Source: an uncultured Oscillospiraceae bacterium (GTDB lineage Bacteria; Bacillota; Clostridia; Oscillospirales; Oscillospiraceae). From it: a stretch of DNA of 33,194 nt. This document shows, one piece after another, positions 14,309 to 21,862 of this stretch. The position numbers were made by a program, and so were the translations under genes. The stretch covers positions 1 through 33,194 of the forward strand of contig CAAFLG010000004.1 of NCBI GenBank assembly GCA_900763705.1, in the 5' to 3' direction. The notes below the pieces were generated by a model. That model ran no database searches. It was not told where the DNA came from and saw only the letters and a program-made list of their open reading frames with translations. Position 1 is the stretch's first letter; every line of letters begins with the position of its first letter.

Positions 14309-14941
14309 CTAAATGGGTATCGTGCGAAAGCCTTGCGCTGCAAGGGTTTGGGCTATATGGGATCGCTCCACATCCCACTGGATCGGCTCCATGCCGATCG
14401 AGCGGATGGCGGAGATCACATGGTCGTCGTATTCCCCGTATGGGCAGCGGATGAGAGTCGGGCGAACGCCCGAAAGCGCTTCGATCTTGTCGCTGCAGGC
14501 GTTCACGTCCGCGATGATCTCATCTGCCGTAAGGGAATTGAAGTGGTCGTGGGCGTTGGAGTGGTTCATCAGCTCGCAGCCGCTCGCGGCGATGGCCTTG
14601 GCCTGCTCGGGATACTGATCCGCCCAGTTGCCCACGACGAAAAACGTGCTCTTCACGCCGTACTCCCCCAGCACATCGAGGATCTTCTGCGTGTTGTCTG
14701 CTCCCCAGGCAGCGTCAAAGGAGATCGCGCACATCTTTTGCGTGCGCTGCACGCAGTAGATGGGCAGCTGCCGCGTCGCCGCCGAAGCGCTGACGGCAGC
14801 GGGATAGTTGACGACGGCAAATACACCCGCCGCGGCGAGCACTGCCGCGCCCAGTGTCAGCCATCGCCGCTTGAGCACAAGAAATTTCGGCTTCCTGCAC
14901 TCCCCGCTCTTCTTTGCTGTGCGAACAAAATGAAAACGCAT
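14309..14941 (-). CDS. PdaB-like polysaccharide deacetylase, internally shortened
   Basis: The product is 210 residues. A basic N-terminus leads into one membrane anchor (about 27-50), followed by a NodB domain with the catalytic and metal motifs SFDAAWGADNTQ, NHSNAHDH and RCPYGEYDD. This resembles the sporulation deacetylase PdaB. After QWDVE the family normally continues with SLDW and a late FHN-type catalytic His segment; here the text jumps to a C-terminal-like TLAAQGFRTIPI and stops. About 40 residues seem to be missing, so activity is doubtful. The ATG at 14941 has GGGGAGG 8 bases upstream, better than upstream ATGs at 14998 and 14947. Confidence 0.75.
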   Translation of the reverse strand: MRFHFVRTAKKSGECRKPKFLVLKRRWLTLGAAVLAAAGVFAVVNYPAAVSASAATRQLPIYCVQRTQKMCAISFDAAWGADNTQKILDVLGEYGVKSTFFVVGNWADQYPEQAKAIAASGCELMNHSNAHDHFNSLTADEIIADVNACSDKIEALSGVRPTLIRCPYGEYDDHVISAIRSIGMEPIQWDVERSHIAQTLAAQGFRTIPI

Positions 14942-14990
14942 CTGCATATCCTCCCCAATTTCTTTTGGTAGAGCGTATGCAGATGCGTTT
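14934..14990 (-). promoter_or_regulatory. Hairpin enclosing the ribosome site of the deacetylase
   Basis: Arms 14934-14948 and 14976-14990 are perfectly complementary over 15 bp. In the mRNA the downstream arm contains the start codon (14941-14939), and the GGGGAGG ribosome site is in the 27-base loop. The structure could control translation. Confidence 0.6.
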
Positions 14991-15131
14991 CGCATCATGC
15001 CCTCGGTTGCATCGTGCGGTTTTCTCTAAATGCGCGAGCAGCCCCTGCCATCCCCATTGGCAGGAGCCGTCCGCGTGATCGTGTGGGGGCGCAAAGCGCC
15101 CTGGTATCATAAGGCAAAATACCCTATTATA

Positions 15132-15842
15132 CTATTCATTGTTCTCGAGCATCCGGTAGCCCACGCCGATCTCCGTGAAGATATACTCCGGCGAGGCGGG
15201 ATTTTTCTCGATCTTGCGGCGGATATTCGCCATGTTCACGCGCAGGATCTGGTTGTCCGCCTTGGCCTTGGGGCCCCAGATCTGCTTGATGAGATAGTCA
15301 TACGTCAGCACCTTGCCGGCATATTTTCCGAGCAGGGCAACGATCTTGAACTCGTTGAGCGTCAGATGCACATCCTCGCCGCCGACGAGAACATGGTGCT
15401 TATCATAGTCGATCGTCAGATCGCGCACGGTGAACTTGCCGAGCTGCGCGATCTCGTCGTTATCGAGCGGGGTGCGCGTATGGCGGATGGCCGTGCGGAT
15501 GCGCGCGAGCAGCTCGCTCGTGCCGAAGGGCTTTTCGATGTAATCGTCCGCGCCGAGGTCGAGCGCGGCGACCTTGTCGTGCTCGTGCGTGCGCGCCGAG
15601 ACGACGATGATCGGCAGGTTCGACCAGGACCTGACCTCCTTGAGGATGGTTTGCCCGTCCATATCGGGAAGGCCCAGATCGAGAATGATGAGATCGGGGC
15701 AATGGGAGGTGATCATCGAGATCGCCTCCGCGCCGGTCTGCGCGACCAGCACGTCAAAATCATTCGCGGTGAGAACCGTCGAAATAAAGTTGCTGATGTT
15801 CTGCTCGTCTTCCACAACGAGCACTTTATCCTTCAATTTCAC
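15132..15842 (-). CDS. kdpE: KdpE-like response regulator
   Basis: This 236-residue OmpR-family regulator has a receiver domain with the acidic pocket E11-D12, phospho-acceptor D55 (LIILDLGLPDMDG), the SAR switch and the EKPFG lysine. A C-terminal winged helix follows (about 135-232: LTLNEFKIVALL, WGPKAKADNQILRVNMANIRRK). The overall sequence is closest to KdpE, the potassium-stress regulator of kdpFABC, though no Kdp ATPase is in the window. The gene starts inside the end of the kinase gene (17-base overlap), so the pair is coupled. Confidence 0.88.
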   Translation of the reverse strand: MKLKDKVLVVEDEQNISNFISTVLTANDFDVLVAQTGAEAISMITSHCPDLIILDLGLPDMDGQTILKEVRSWSNLPIIVVSARTHEHDKVAALDLGADDYIEKPFGTSELLARIRTAIRHTRTPLDNDEIAQLGKFTVRDLTIDYDKHHVLVGGEDVHLTLNEFKIVALLGKYAGKVLTYDYLIKQIWGPKAKADNQILRVNMANIRRKIEKNPASPEYIFTEIGVGYRMLENNE

Positions 15843-16914
15843 TGTTGATGCCCTCCTCCAACGGCAGATAGAAGCGGAAGCACGCGCCGCCTGTTTCCTG
15901 GTTTTCCGCGGTCATCCTGCCGCCGTGCGCCTTGACGATCGTATAGCACACGGAAAGGCCGATGCCCATGTTCTTTTTCATGTCAAAATTGCTGTGCGAC
16001 ACCTCGCTCAGCCCGCCCCGAAAGATATTCGCCAGCTTTTCCTTCGGGATGCCGACGCCGTCGTCGCTGACGGTGAAGCAGGCGAGGTTTCCCTCGCGCG
16101 AGAGACGCACGCAGATGTTCTTCACGCCCTCGCCGTGGATGGCGGCGTTTTCCAGCAGGTTCATGATGACCTGACGGATGAGCGTCGCGTCCATCGGGAC
16201 CATCAGCACCTCGTCCGGCACCTCAACGGAGACATTGATGCTGGGGAAGCGCTTTGTAAACTTGCTGACTGACACGGCGACGATCTCCTCCGCCGCCTCG
16301 CAGTCTTTTTCGATCTTGGCCTGCCCGTCGCTCATGCGGGTGATGGACAGGAGATTTTCGACCATGCGGATGAGCCACTGCGCATCCTCGTTCACATCTT
16401 CGAGAAGGCGGCGCTTCTGCTCGGGCGAGAAGCTGTCCTCATTGTCGAGGATCGCGGCGGTGTTGCCGACGATGCTCGTCAGCGGCGTGCGGATATCGTG
16501 CGACATCGCGCGCAGGAGATTGGCGCGCACGGCTTCCTTCTCCGTTTCGATGCGCAGCCGTTCCTGTTTTTTGATCTGCGTGTTCATCGCGCTGATCATC
16601 ATAGAGACCGTCAGCATCGCAAGGAACGTGAGCGGATAGCCCGTGATCGTAAAGTTGAACTCCCAGTAAGGGTAGGTGAAGACATAGTTGACGAGCAGCA
16701 CGCCGGTGACCGAGCTGAAAATGCCCCAGAAGAAGCCCTCCGTCCAGCGCGAGATGGTCGCGACCGCCAGCACGAAAATAAGATGCACATAGCCTCCTCC
16801 GCTGTCCAGCCGGCGCAGCAGCGTGCAGAGCACGGTGGCCGTTGCAAGGACGGCAACGGTAAAAAGAAAGTCATACAGCCGCCGCAGCTCGGCGCGTTTC
16901 GCCTTCATCCGCAT
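15826..16914 (-). CDS. KdpD-like sensor histidine kinase lacking the N-terminal sensor
   Basis: This 362-residue kinase begins with a four-helix DUF4118-type membrane domain (about 12-100), then has a linker helix, the HisKA motif MSHDIRTPLTS with phospho-accepting H139, and a HATPase domain (N box NLLENAAIHG, G boxes DDGVGIP and MGIGLSVC). Full KdpD is about 900 residues with an N-terminal KdpD/Usp sensor; that part is absent. No extra start or upstream homologous frame was seen, so this is a short natural form rather than a broken gene. GGGAGGA precedes the ATG. KdpE follows with overlap. Confidence 0.87.
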   Translation of the reverse strand: MRMKAKRAELRRLYDFLFTVAVLATATVLCTLLRRLDSGGGYVHLIFVLAVATISRWTEGFFWGIFSSVTGVLLVNYVFTYPYWEFNFTITGYPLTFLAMLTVSMMISAMNTQIKKQERLRIETEKEAVRANLLRAMSHDIRTPLTSIVGNTAAILDNEDSFSPEQKRRLLEDVNEDAQWLIRMVENLLSITRMSDGQAKIEKDCEAAEEIVAVSVSKFTKRFPSINVSVEVPDEVLMVPMDATLIRQVIMNLLENAAIHGEGVKNICVRLSREGNLACFTVSDDGVGIPKEKLANIFRGGLSEVSHSNFDMKKNMGIGLSVCYTIVKAHGGRMTAENQETGGACFRFYLPLEEGINSEIEG

Positions 16915-16967
16915 TCCTCCCTCTTCCCTGTTTCACTCGTGGGGCAACACGCCCCAAACTTTATGCC

Positions 16968-17003
16968 ATTATAACACAGCGAGTGCTAAATGTGCGCTAA
17001 AAT
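16968..17003 (-). promoter_or_regulatory. Promoter of the kinase/regulator pair with tandem repeats
   Basis: On the minus strand TATAAT (16973-16968) has no good -35 at 17 bp. Instead two copies of a TTTAGC-type repeat (plus strand GTGCTAAAT at 16983 and GCGCTAAAA at 16994) lie 11 bp apart over the -35 zone. This is the usual pattern for OmpR-family activators, so KdpE autoactivation is possible. A short TGGGGC/GCCCCA hairpin (16940-16956) is in the leader. Confidence 0.5.
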
Positions 17004-17024
17004 GCAAAATTTTGGCTGGGCAGC

Positions 17025-17052
17025 AAAAAGGGCGGCGATGGAGCCGCCCTTT
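17025..17052 (-). terminator. Terminator of the oadG-like gene
   Basis: On the minus strand the 10-bp stem AAAGGGCGGC/GCCGCCCTTT (17052-17043 with 17036-17027) runs into a T-run at 17029-17025, 35 bases after the stop. Confidence 0.8.
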
Positions 17053-17086
17053 CCGCCGTCAAAAGGAAGAAGTGGAATGTCGTCGA

Positions 17087-17362
17087 TCAAATCTTGCGGA
17101 TGCTGACGTTCGTCACATTCGCCAGGTGGAAGCCGGGCTCCTGCGCAAGCGCCGCCAGGATGGCGACCTTGACCTCATCGGTCAGTCCGTCCGCCGGTAC
17201 GGCGGGTGCTGCCGGCACGGCCGGCGCGGTGGGTTCCGCCTTCGGCGGCTCGGTTCTGGATAAGATCTTGCCCATGAGGATCGTCAGCAGAATGATACAG
17301 GTCAAGCCGATAAACGTGACGCTCATGCCCATGAGCACAACAAATGCGCTGGATACTTCCAT
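17087..17362 (-). CDS. OadG-family sodium-pump decarboxylase gamma subunit
   Basis: This 91-residue protein has an N-terminal membrane segment (about 5-33: FVVLMGMSVTFIGLTCIILL), a Pro/Ala/Glu linker (about 37-58) and a short C-terminal domain (LTDEVKVAILAALAQEPG) ending in basic residues. This matches the gamma subunit of Na+-pumping biotin decarboxylases (OadG/GcdC). Its alpha (carboxyltransferase), beta (pump) and biotin-carrier partners are not in the window. It has its own promoter and terminator, so it is expressed alone. The family call rests on the membrane-plus-linker pattern and C-terminal motif. Confidence 0.72.
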   Translation of the reverse strand: MEVSSAFVVLMGMSVTFIGLTCIILLTILMGKILSRTEPPKAEPTAPAVPAAPAVPADGLTDEVKVAILAALAQEPGFHLANVTNVSIRKI

Positions 17363-17397
17363 CGGTGGATACGCTCCTTTTATGTATTCTGGACGCT

Positions 17398-17425
17398 ATT
17401 ATAGCGCGCAAAATCCGCTTGGCAA
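17398..17425 (-). promoter_or_regulatory. Promoter of the oadG-like gene
   Basis: On the minus strand TTGCCA (17425-17420) and TATAAT (17403-17398) are spaced 16 bp, with AAAAGGAG between there and the ATG at 17362. Confidence 0.75.
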
Positions 17426-17485
17426 GCGTTCCAAAACGCCCTTAACGGCGCATTAGCGCATCTTCTTTTCCTCTTAACGCGAGAT

Positions 17486-18178
17486 TTATCTCTGTTGATT
17501 TTCTGTCAGGGAGAGCACCTCGAGTCTCTCGCCGCACACGCGGAATTTGACATCCCATCCGCCAAAGCTCATCCCATATACCCGCTCGGGATCGTGCTGA
17601 TACTGCGGGCGCGGGTCCTGCGCGAGCACGCCGAGCAGTGCCTCGCGCTGCCCTTCAGGCAGCGCTGCGAGCAGCTCCGGCGGGCAGTCGACCGCGACCG
17701 TCTCCTTCGGCGAAGGCGCAAAGCCGCCGCGCGCCTCGGGGTGCGCGTCGGCGTAGGGAAGGTAGGGCTTGACGTCATAGATGGGCGTTCCGTCCATCAG
17801 GTCTGCGCCCGAGACGATCAGCACATCGCCGCTTCCCTCCTCGTGCGCAACACCCTCGAGCTTGACACAGGAAAGGCCCACGGCGTTCGGGCGGAAGGGC
17901 GAGCGCGTAGCAAACACGCCAACGCGCTCGTTGCCGCCAAGACGTGGCGGGCGCACGGTCGGCGACCAGGTCTCGCGCACGGCGGCGGAAAACTGCCAAA
18001 TGAGCCAAAGGTGCGAAAAGCCCTCGATGCCGCGCAGCGCGTCGGCATTGCGGAATTCCGGCTCGAAGACGATCTTCGCGCGCAGCTGCGGCACAAGGCC
18101 GCTCTGGCGCGGGATGCCGAACTTTTCGGGAAAGTCGGAGCGGATGCGCGCGATGACCTTCATCTCATGCATTTCCAT
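17486..18178 (-). CDS. trmO: tRNA (adenine(37)-N6)-methyltransferase TrmO
   Basis: This 230-residue protein matches TrmO (YaeB/TsaA), which methylates N6 of t6A37 in tRNA-Thr using SAM. The beta-barrel core has GIPRQSGLVP, GIEGFSHLWLIW, VGVFATRSPFRPNAVGLS and the DGTPIYDVKPYLPYAD motif. The C-terminal part has the DPRPQYQHD-x4-Y motif typical of TrmO. GGGAGGAAAC precedes the ATG at 18178; a second ATG three codons later is possible. Interestingly a tRNA-Thr gene lies 4 kb away, although it is not operonic. Confidence 0.9.
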   Translation of the reverse strand: MEMHEMKVIARIRSDFPEKFGIPRQSGLVPQLRAKIVFEPEFRNADALRGIEGFSHLWLIWQFSAAVRETWSPTVRPPRLGGNERVGVFATRSPFRPNAVGLSCVKLEGVAHEEGSGDVLIVSGADLMDGTPIYDVKPYLPYADAHPEARGGFAPSPKETVAVDCPPELLAALPEGQREALLGVLAQDPRPQYQHDPERVYGMSFGGWDVKFRVCGERLEVLSLTENQQR

Positions 18179-18200
18179 AGGATGTTTCCTCCCTCTAAGA

Positions 18201-18227
18201 AGAAAGGGCGCCCTGCGCGCCCTTTCT
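18201..18227. terminator. Terminator between the large P-loop gene and trmO
   Basis: Arms 18201-18211 and 18217-18227 pair perfectly over 11 bp around a 5-base loop. On the minus strand it follows the stop of the 632-residue gene, with a weak T-rich tail. Confidence 0.65.
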
Positions 18228-18236
18228 TTCGTTTCG

Positions 18237-20135
18237 TTACTTTAATTCCATCGGCGTGAGCTGGAGGTAATCTTCCAGCGTGCCGTCGTGCAGGCAGCAG
18301 TCGATGATCTCGCGGCCCAGCGGGTCGAGGTCGTCGGAAATAAACTGCTGGAGCTGTTCTTTGAAGAAGTCGGTCAGGATCTTCGCACCGGTATCGTAGC
18401 CCTCAGCGCCGAGCTTGGACTGCGTCTCGGGGCGCAGGAAGGTCTGGCGGATGAACTGACCGTCGAGCTTCATCTCATCGAGCGCGTAGCCGAAGAGCGG
18501 GCAGCGCGCGGGCACCAGATGCTTGGCGCGCACATAGCCGTTGTGGCGGGCGAGGTATTCGCGCGCGAGCCACTCGCCCATAAAGCCCACATGATAGGCG
18601 CCGATATGCTGGTTGGGGATGAGCACGTTCGTCGTCTTGGGCGCGGAGAGGATCTGCTCGAGCAGCAGGTTTGCCTGCGTGACCTTGAGCCCGGTCGCAA
18701 ACGGCCAGTAGGAACCGACGCCCTCGGCCTTCAGGCCGCTGCCGGCATTCGAATCGGCAATAGAGGGGTTCTTAAAACCGCGCGGGGAGATCAGCCGCCA
18801 CAGCCAGGCAAGGGACTGCGGCACGACCTGCAGCATACCCATCACGCCGTAGTCCGGGTCTTTGGCGGTAGAGGGCGGCATACGCACGCCGAAGCTGCGC
18901 ACGTCGACCTCGACGGGAACGATATCCGGCACGATGTTGTCGACCATTCTGCGCGGCAGGATAACGCGCGGGTTGGAGCAGGGCTTGCCGTTGGATTCGA
19001 TGACGTGCTCCCAGATGAGGCAGGTCGCACCGGGCACGCCGTCCATATTGAAGAAGACCAGCGGCTCGCTCGGGTGGATGCAGATGCGCTCGTAGAGGGG
19101 GCTGTTGCCGTAGGCGTGCATGCCGTCCATGCGCAAAAACCAGCCGTCCTCGGCGTCAAGGATGCGCAGCTTGCCGCTCTCGGGCTTCTGGAAGCTCTTG
19201 AGCGCGCAGGCCATATCGTCGGCGATGGGATGGATCTTGCAGCTCTCGCCGAGGGTCATGTAATATTTTTCGCCCGTGACCGTGTGCGTGCCGATGAGAA
19301 GCCTGTCGTCGGCCTCGCGGTGGAAGTCCTCGAGCATTTCGCTCTTGCCGCCGCCGGACGCGCCCTCGTGCATGAAAACGACCTCGTTTTCATACGGCGT
19401 TTCGACCATGGCCGCGCTCGTGTGGCAGCAGATCCAGCCCTCCTGCTCGCCGATATCAAGCAGGAGCGAGAAAACGCCCTTCTTGGCGCTGGGGCCGGGA
19501 TAGAGGTTGTAGGCCCAGACCTCGTGCATTTCCTTGCTGCGGTTGTGCACGACGACCTGCTTGCCGTCAAAGTGCGTATGGCGGAAGGGTGGGGCGACAA
19601 AGATGATGGCGCGCGGCTTATAGTGCTCGGGCACATCGGCAATGCTCATAAAGCCCTGCATATTGGCAAGCGAGAGAGCAAAAAACGCGGCGTTGAGCGG
19701 GCAGATCATCAAGCTCGGGTAGCCGTGGCCGCGCGGACCGGCGGAAAATGGCAGCAGCATGACCTGCTGCGCGGAAAGCCAGTCGAGCGTTTCCTGACGG
19801 AGCGAGGAGAAGTCATAGCCGAAGCGGTCCTTGAAGCGCGGCTTGTCGGTGGGCAGATCGTCGCCGATGGCCATGCTGTTGGGATCGCGGCGGCGCATAT
19901 AGTCCTCCATGAAGTTGACGACGCAACCGTTCTTGCAGCGCACGACATCGGCCTCCTTCACCGTGCCGTTGCCTTCGATGGGATAGACCACGTCGTAGCG
20001 GGAGGTATGCGTGGGGCCGTAGGCCATTTCCTCCAGCTCCTCCTTCGTCTCGGCGTAGGCGATGCACTTACACTTCTTCAGCGCCGCGGTGATCTCGCTC
20101 GCGAGCTCAAAGCGTTCAAAATACTGATCAAACAT
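18237..20135 (-). CDS. Large P-loop protein of unknown function, DUF4914-like
   Basis: The protein is about 632 residues. It appears to belong to the DUF4914 family, whose function is not established; the family name is given from memory. Residues about 257-265 are GASGGGKSE with lysine K264, a Walker A motif close in style to HPr kinase and PEP carboxykinase (G-x2-G-x-GKS/T). A later segment ADSNAGSGLKAEGVGSYWPF is also conserved-looking. There is no signal peptide or membrane segment, so it is cytosolic. GGAGG lies 8 bases before the ATG at 20135; a GTG one codon earlier is less likely. Its neighbours (trmO, yitT) give no functional hint, and it has its own promoter. Confidence 0.72.
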   Translation of the reverse strand: MFDQYFERFELASEITAALKKCKCIAYAETKEELEEMAYGPTHTSRYDVVYPIEGNGTVKEADVVRCKNGCVVNFMEDYMRRRDPNSMAIGDDLPTDKPRFKDRFGYDFSSLRQETLDWLSAQQVMLLPFSAGPRGHGYPSLMICPLNAAFFALSLANMQGFMSIADVPEHYKPRAIIFVAPPFRHTHFDGKQVVVHNRSKEMHEVWAYNLYPGPSAKKGVFSLLLDIGEQEGWICCHTSAAMVETPYENEVVFMHEGASGGGKSEMLEDFHREADDRLLIGTHTVTGEKYYMTLGESCKIHPIADDMACALKSFQKPESGKLRILDAEDGWFLRMDGMHAYGNSPLYERICIHPSEPLVFFNMDGVPGATCLIWEHVIESNGKPCSNPRVILPRRMVDNIVPDIVPVEVDVRSFGVRMPPSTAKDPDYGVMGMLQVVPQSLAWLWRLISPRGFKNPSIADSNAGSGLKAEGVGSYWPFATGLKVTQANLLLEQILSAPKTTNVLIPNQHIGAYHVGFMGEWLAREYLARHNGYVRAKHLVPARCPLFGYALDEMKLDGQFIRQTFLRPETQSKLGAEGYDTGAKILTDFFKEQLQQFISDDLDPLGREIIDCCLHDGTLEDYLQLTPMELK

Positions 20136-20244
20136 CACAAATACCTCCGTTTTATATTGCGGTCGGACCGCCAGCGGGCGGCCGGTTCAAAAGCGTTTTT
20201 ATCCGGCGGCAGCGGTTTACCGCAGTGCCGCAATGTGAAAAAAG

Positions 20245-20274
20245 ATTAGACTGGATGTTATCACATTTGACCAA
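20245..20274 (-). promoter_or_regulatory. Possible promoter of the large P-loop gene
   Basis: On the minus strand TTGGTC (20274-20269) and TCTAAT (20250-20245) are spaced 18 bp. The leader of about 100 bases has a GC-rich inverted repeat near 20164-20184. Confidence 0.45.
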
Positions 20275-20349
20275 AAAGCGCAACCAATTTTTGATGAACC
20301 TTTCAGAAACCATCGTTGATTTCAATAAATGACCAGCATATTGCAAAGA

Positions 20350-20377
20350 GCGGCGCCCTGCTCACGCAAAGCGCCGC
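20350..20377 (-). terminator. Possible terminator of the yitT gene
   Basis: GCGGCGC (20350-20356) pairs with GCGCCGC (20371-20377), 12 bases after the stop of the minus-strand yitT gene. The T-run is weak. Confidence 0.45.
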
Positions 20378-20388
20378 CGATGGATATA

Positions 20389-21270
20389 TTATGAAATTTT
20401 TCTTGTAAAATTCCCGCCGATGTGCACGCCCTCCTGAACGATGAAGAACGCCTGCGGGTCAAGCTCGCGCACCGTTTCCCGCAGATCTGCGACCTCGAAC
20501 TTTGACACGCATACGCACAGCACGCGGATATCGCTGCCCGTGTAGGCGCCCTTGCCCTGCCAATATGTCACGCCGCGCCCAAGGCGGCTCATGATATTCT
20601 GCGGCAGCTCGGGATCTTCGTCCTTCGTGAAGATGAGCACCTGCACGCTGATGTTCTGCTGATGCCCCTTGTCGATGAAAAGCGAGCAGAAGACCGTGTA
20701 GATGACGGAATAGATGGCCGTTTGAATGTCGAAGAGCAGGGCGCAGGCCGCATAGAGCAGCACGTTGAAGCCCATCGAAAAGCGCCCGACGGTAAAGCGG
20801 CTGCCGCGCTTACTCAGGCACAGGCCGATGATGTCGAGCCCGCCGGTCGAGCAGCCGCAGGTGAGCGCAAGACCGAGGGCAAAGCCGCAGAGGATGCCGC
20901 CGACGACGCAGGCGGCAAGGCGTTCTTCAAGGATGGGCGACGCCGGCGCGTGGATCACGCTCAAAAAGAAGGACGACGCGCCCACGCAGATGAGCGTGCG
21001 GACGAGAAAGCCGCGCCCGAGCTCCTTCCAGCCGATGATGAGCATCGGCACATTCAAAAGGAAATAGAGGATACCGGCGATATCCACCCCTGCAGGCAGC
21101 GCCACGCGCTCGGTGAGCACCGTTCGGATGACCTGGCTCAAGCCCACCATGCCGCCGGAATACAGCCCGACCGGCACGATGAAGAGGTTGACGCCCAGCG
21201 CGTAAAGAAAGGTCGCGAAAACCGCGATCGCGATGCGCGCGCCCTTGTTTTGCATGGCCTTGTGCAGCAT
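20389..21270 (-). CDS. YitT family membrane protein
   Basis: The product is 293 residues. Five or six hydrophobic segments (about 12-190) include the family motifs ALGVNLFIVPVGLYSGGMVG and GCSTGGLDIIG. A C-terminal soluble DUF2179 domain (about 205-285) follows. YitT proteins are widespread in Firmicutes with no settled function. The ATG at 21270 (MLHKAM) is preferred because AAGGGGGAT precedes it; a longer frame to 21348 would overlap the promoter at 21354-21382 leader. Confidence 0.88.
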   Translation of the reverse strand: MLHKAMQNKGARIAIAVFATFLYALGVNLFIVPVGLYSGGMVGLSQVIRTVLTERVALPAGVDIAGILYFLLNVPMLIIGWKELGRGFLVRTLICVGASSFFLSVIHAPASPILEERLAACVVGGILCGFALGLALTCGCSTGGLDIIGLCLSKRGSRFTVGRFSMGFNVLLYAACALLFDIQTAIYSVIYTVFCSLFIDKGHQQNISVQVLIFTKDEDPELPQNIMSRLGRGVTYWQGKGAYTGSDIRVLCVCVSKFEVADLRETVRELDPQAFFIVQEGVHIGGNFTRKIS

Positions 21271-21353
21271 GGAGAATCCCCCTTGGTTCCATCCCGCGCG
21301 CTGCGCGGGGTCATTCGCCCCTTTCCTCGCTCGCGCAGGAAGGGGCATAGAAA

Positions 21354-21382
21354 ATTATAGCCCATAGCGCAGGCATTTGTAA
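21354..21382 (-). promoter_or_regulatory. Promoter of yitT
   Basis: On the minus strand TTACAA (21382-21377) and TATAAT (21359-21354) are spaced 17 bp. The -35 is inside the last codons of the sigma-like gene and the -10 overlaps its stop. A hairpin at about 21319-21346 lies in the yitT leader. Confidence 0.65.
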
Positions 21383-21651
21383 AGCCTTCTCCTCGCGCGC
21401 GAGAGCGTGCGCGAAACGGTGGACTTGTCCCGCCCGATGAGCGCGGCGATCTCGCTCACGCTCAGGTTCTCCTCGTAGCGCAGGCGCAGCAGCTCGCGCT
21501 GGCGCGCGGTGAGCTCTTCCTCGCGTGCAAGGCGCAGGTTGCGCTTGAGGCGCGCAAGGTCGCTCTCGTTGTCGCCCGCGTGGGCGGCGATCCACGCGCT
21601 CATATCACCGTAGATCTCATTGTTGCGTATACTATAGGGTGTACTTTTCAT
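21355..21651 (-). CDS. Small sigma-70 region-4-like protein
   Basis: The protein is 98 residues from the preferred start. The N-terminal third is polar; the C-terminal half is a sigma region-4 helix-turn-helix (LTARQRELLRLRYEENLSVS, then EIAALIGRDKSTVSRTLSRA). No region 2 is present, so it cannot bind a -10 element by itself; phage-type and accessory sigma-like proteins share this form. The ATG at 21651 has AGAGGG 9 bases upstream; an earlier ATG at 21672 lacks a site and would overlap the upstream gene by 41 bases. It is the last gene of a three-gene operon. Confidence 0.75.
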   Translation of the reverse strand: MKSTPYSIRNNEIYGDMSAWIAAHAGDNESDLARLKRNLRLAREEELTARQRELLRLRYEENLSVSEIAALIGRDKSTVSRTLSRARRRLYKCLRYGL

Positions 21652-21862
21652 TGCGGTAATACCCTCTTTCATAATAGTGTCTCGTCAGATCCGCCAGCTC
21701 GCGCGACTGGCGCAGCAGCTGCTGCAATTCCAGAATACGCCGCTGCAGCCGCAGCTTGTCCTCTCCCTCCGCCGCCTTTGCCTGCTCGCGCAGCACGGTG
21801 ATGCGCAGGCGAAAGCGCATCGCGTCCTCGCGGTAGACATAAGACATTTCGTAAAGCGTCAT
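21632..21862 (-). CDS. Small basic helical protein of unknown function
   Basis: The protein is 76 residues. It is rich in Arg, Glu, Gln and Leu, with a long predicted helix (LRITVLREQAKAAEGEDKLR then LQRRILELQQLLRQ) that could form a coiled coil, and a Tyr-rich C-terminal tail (HYYERGYY). No family is recognised. Its ATG overlaps the previous stop (ATGA), and its 3' end overlaps the sigma-like gene, so the three are co-translated. Confidence 0.7.
   Translation of the reverse strand: MTLYEMSYVYREDAMRFRLRITVLREQAKAAEGEDKLRLQRRILELQQLLRQSRELADLTRHYYERGYYRNEKYTL

Noticed and set aside
16981..16990. GAGTGCTAA, half of a CIRCE (HrcA) element
   Set aside because: The other half, TTAGCACTC, is missing 9 bases upstream. 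The site fits the 11-bp direct repeat pattern better.
18288..20249. A 653-codon plus-strand frame
   Set aside because: It is opposite to the large P-loop gene, which has a Walker A motif and ribosome site. High GC gives long antisense frames throughout the window.
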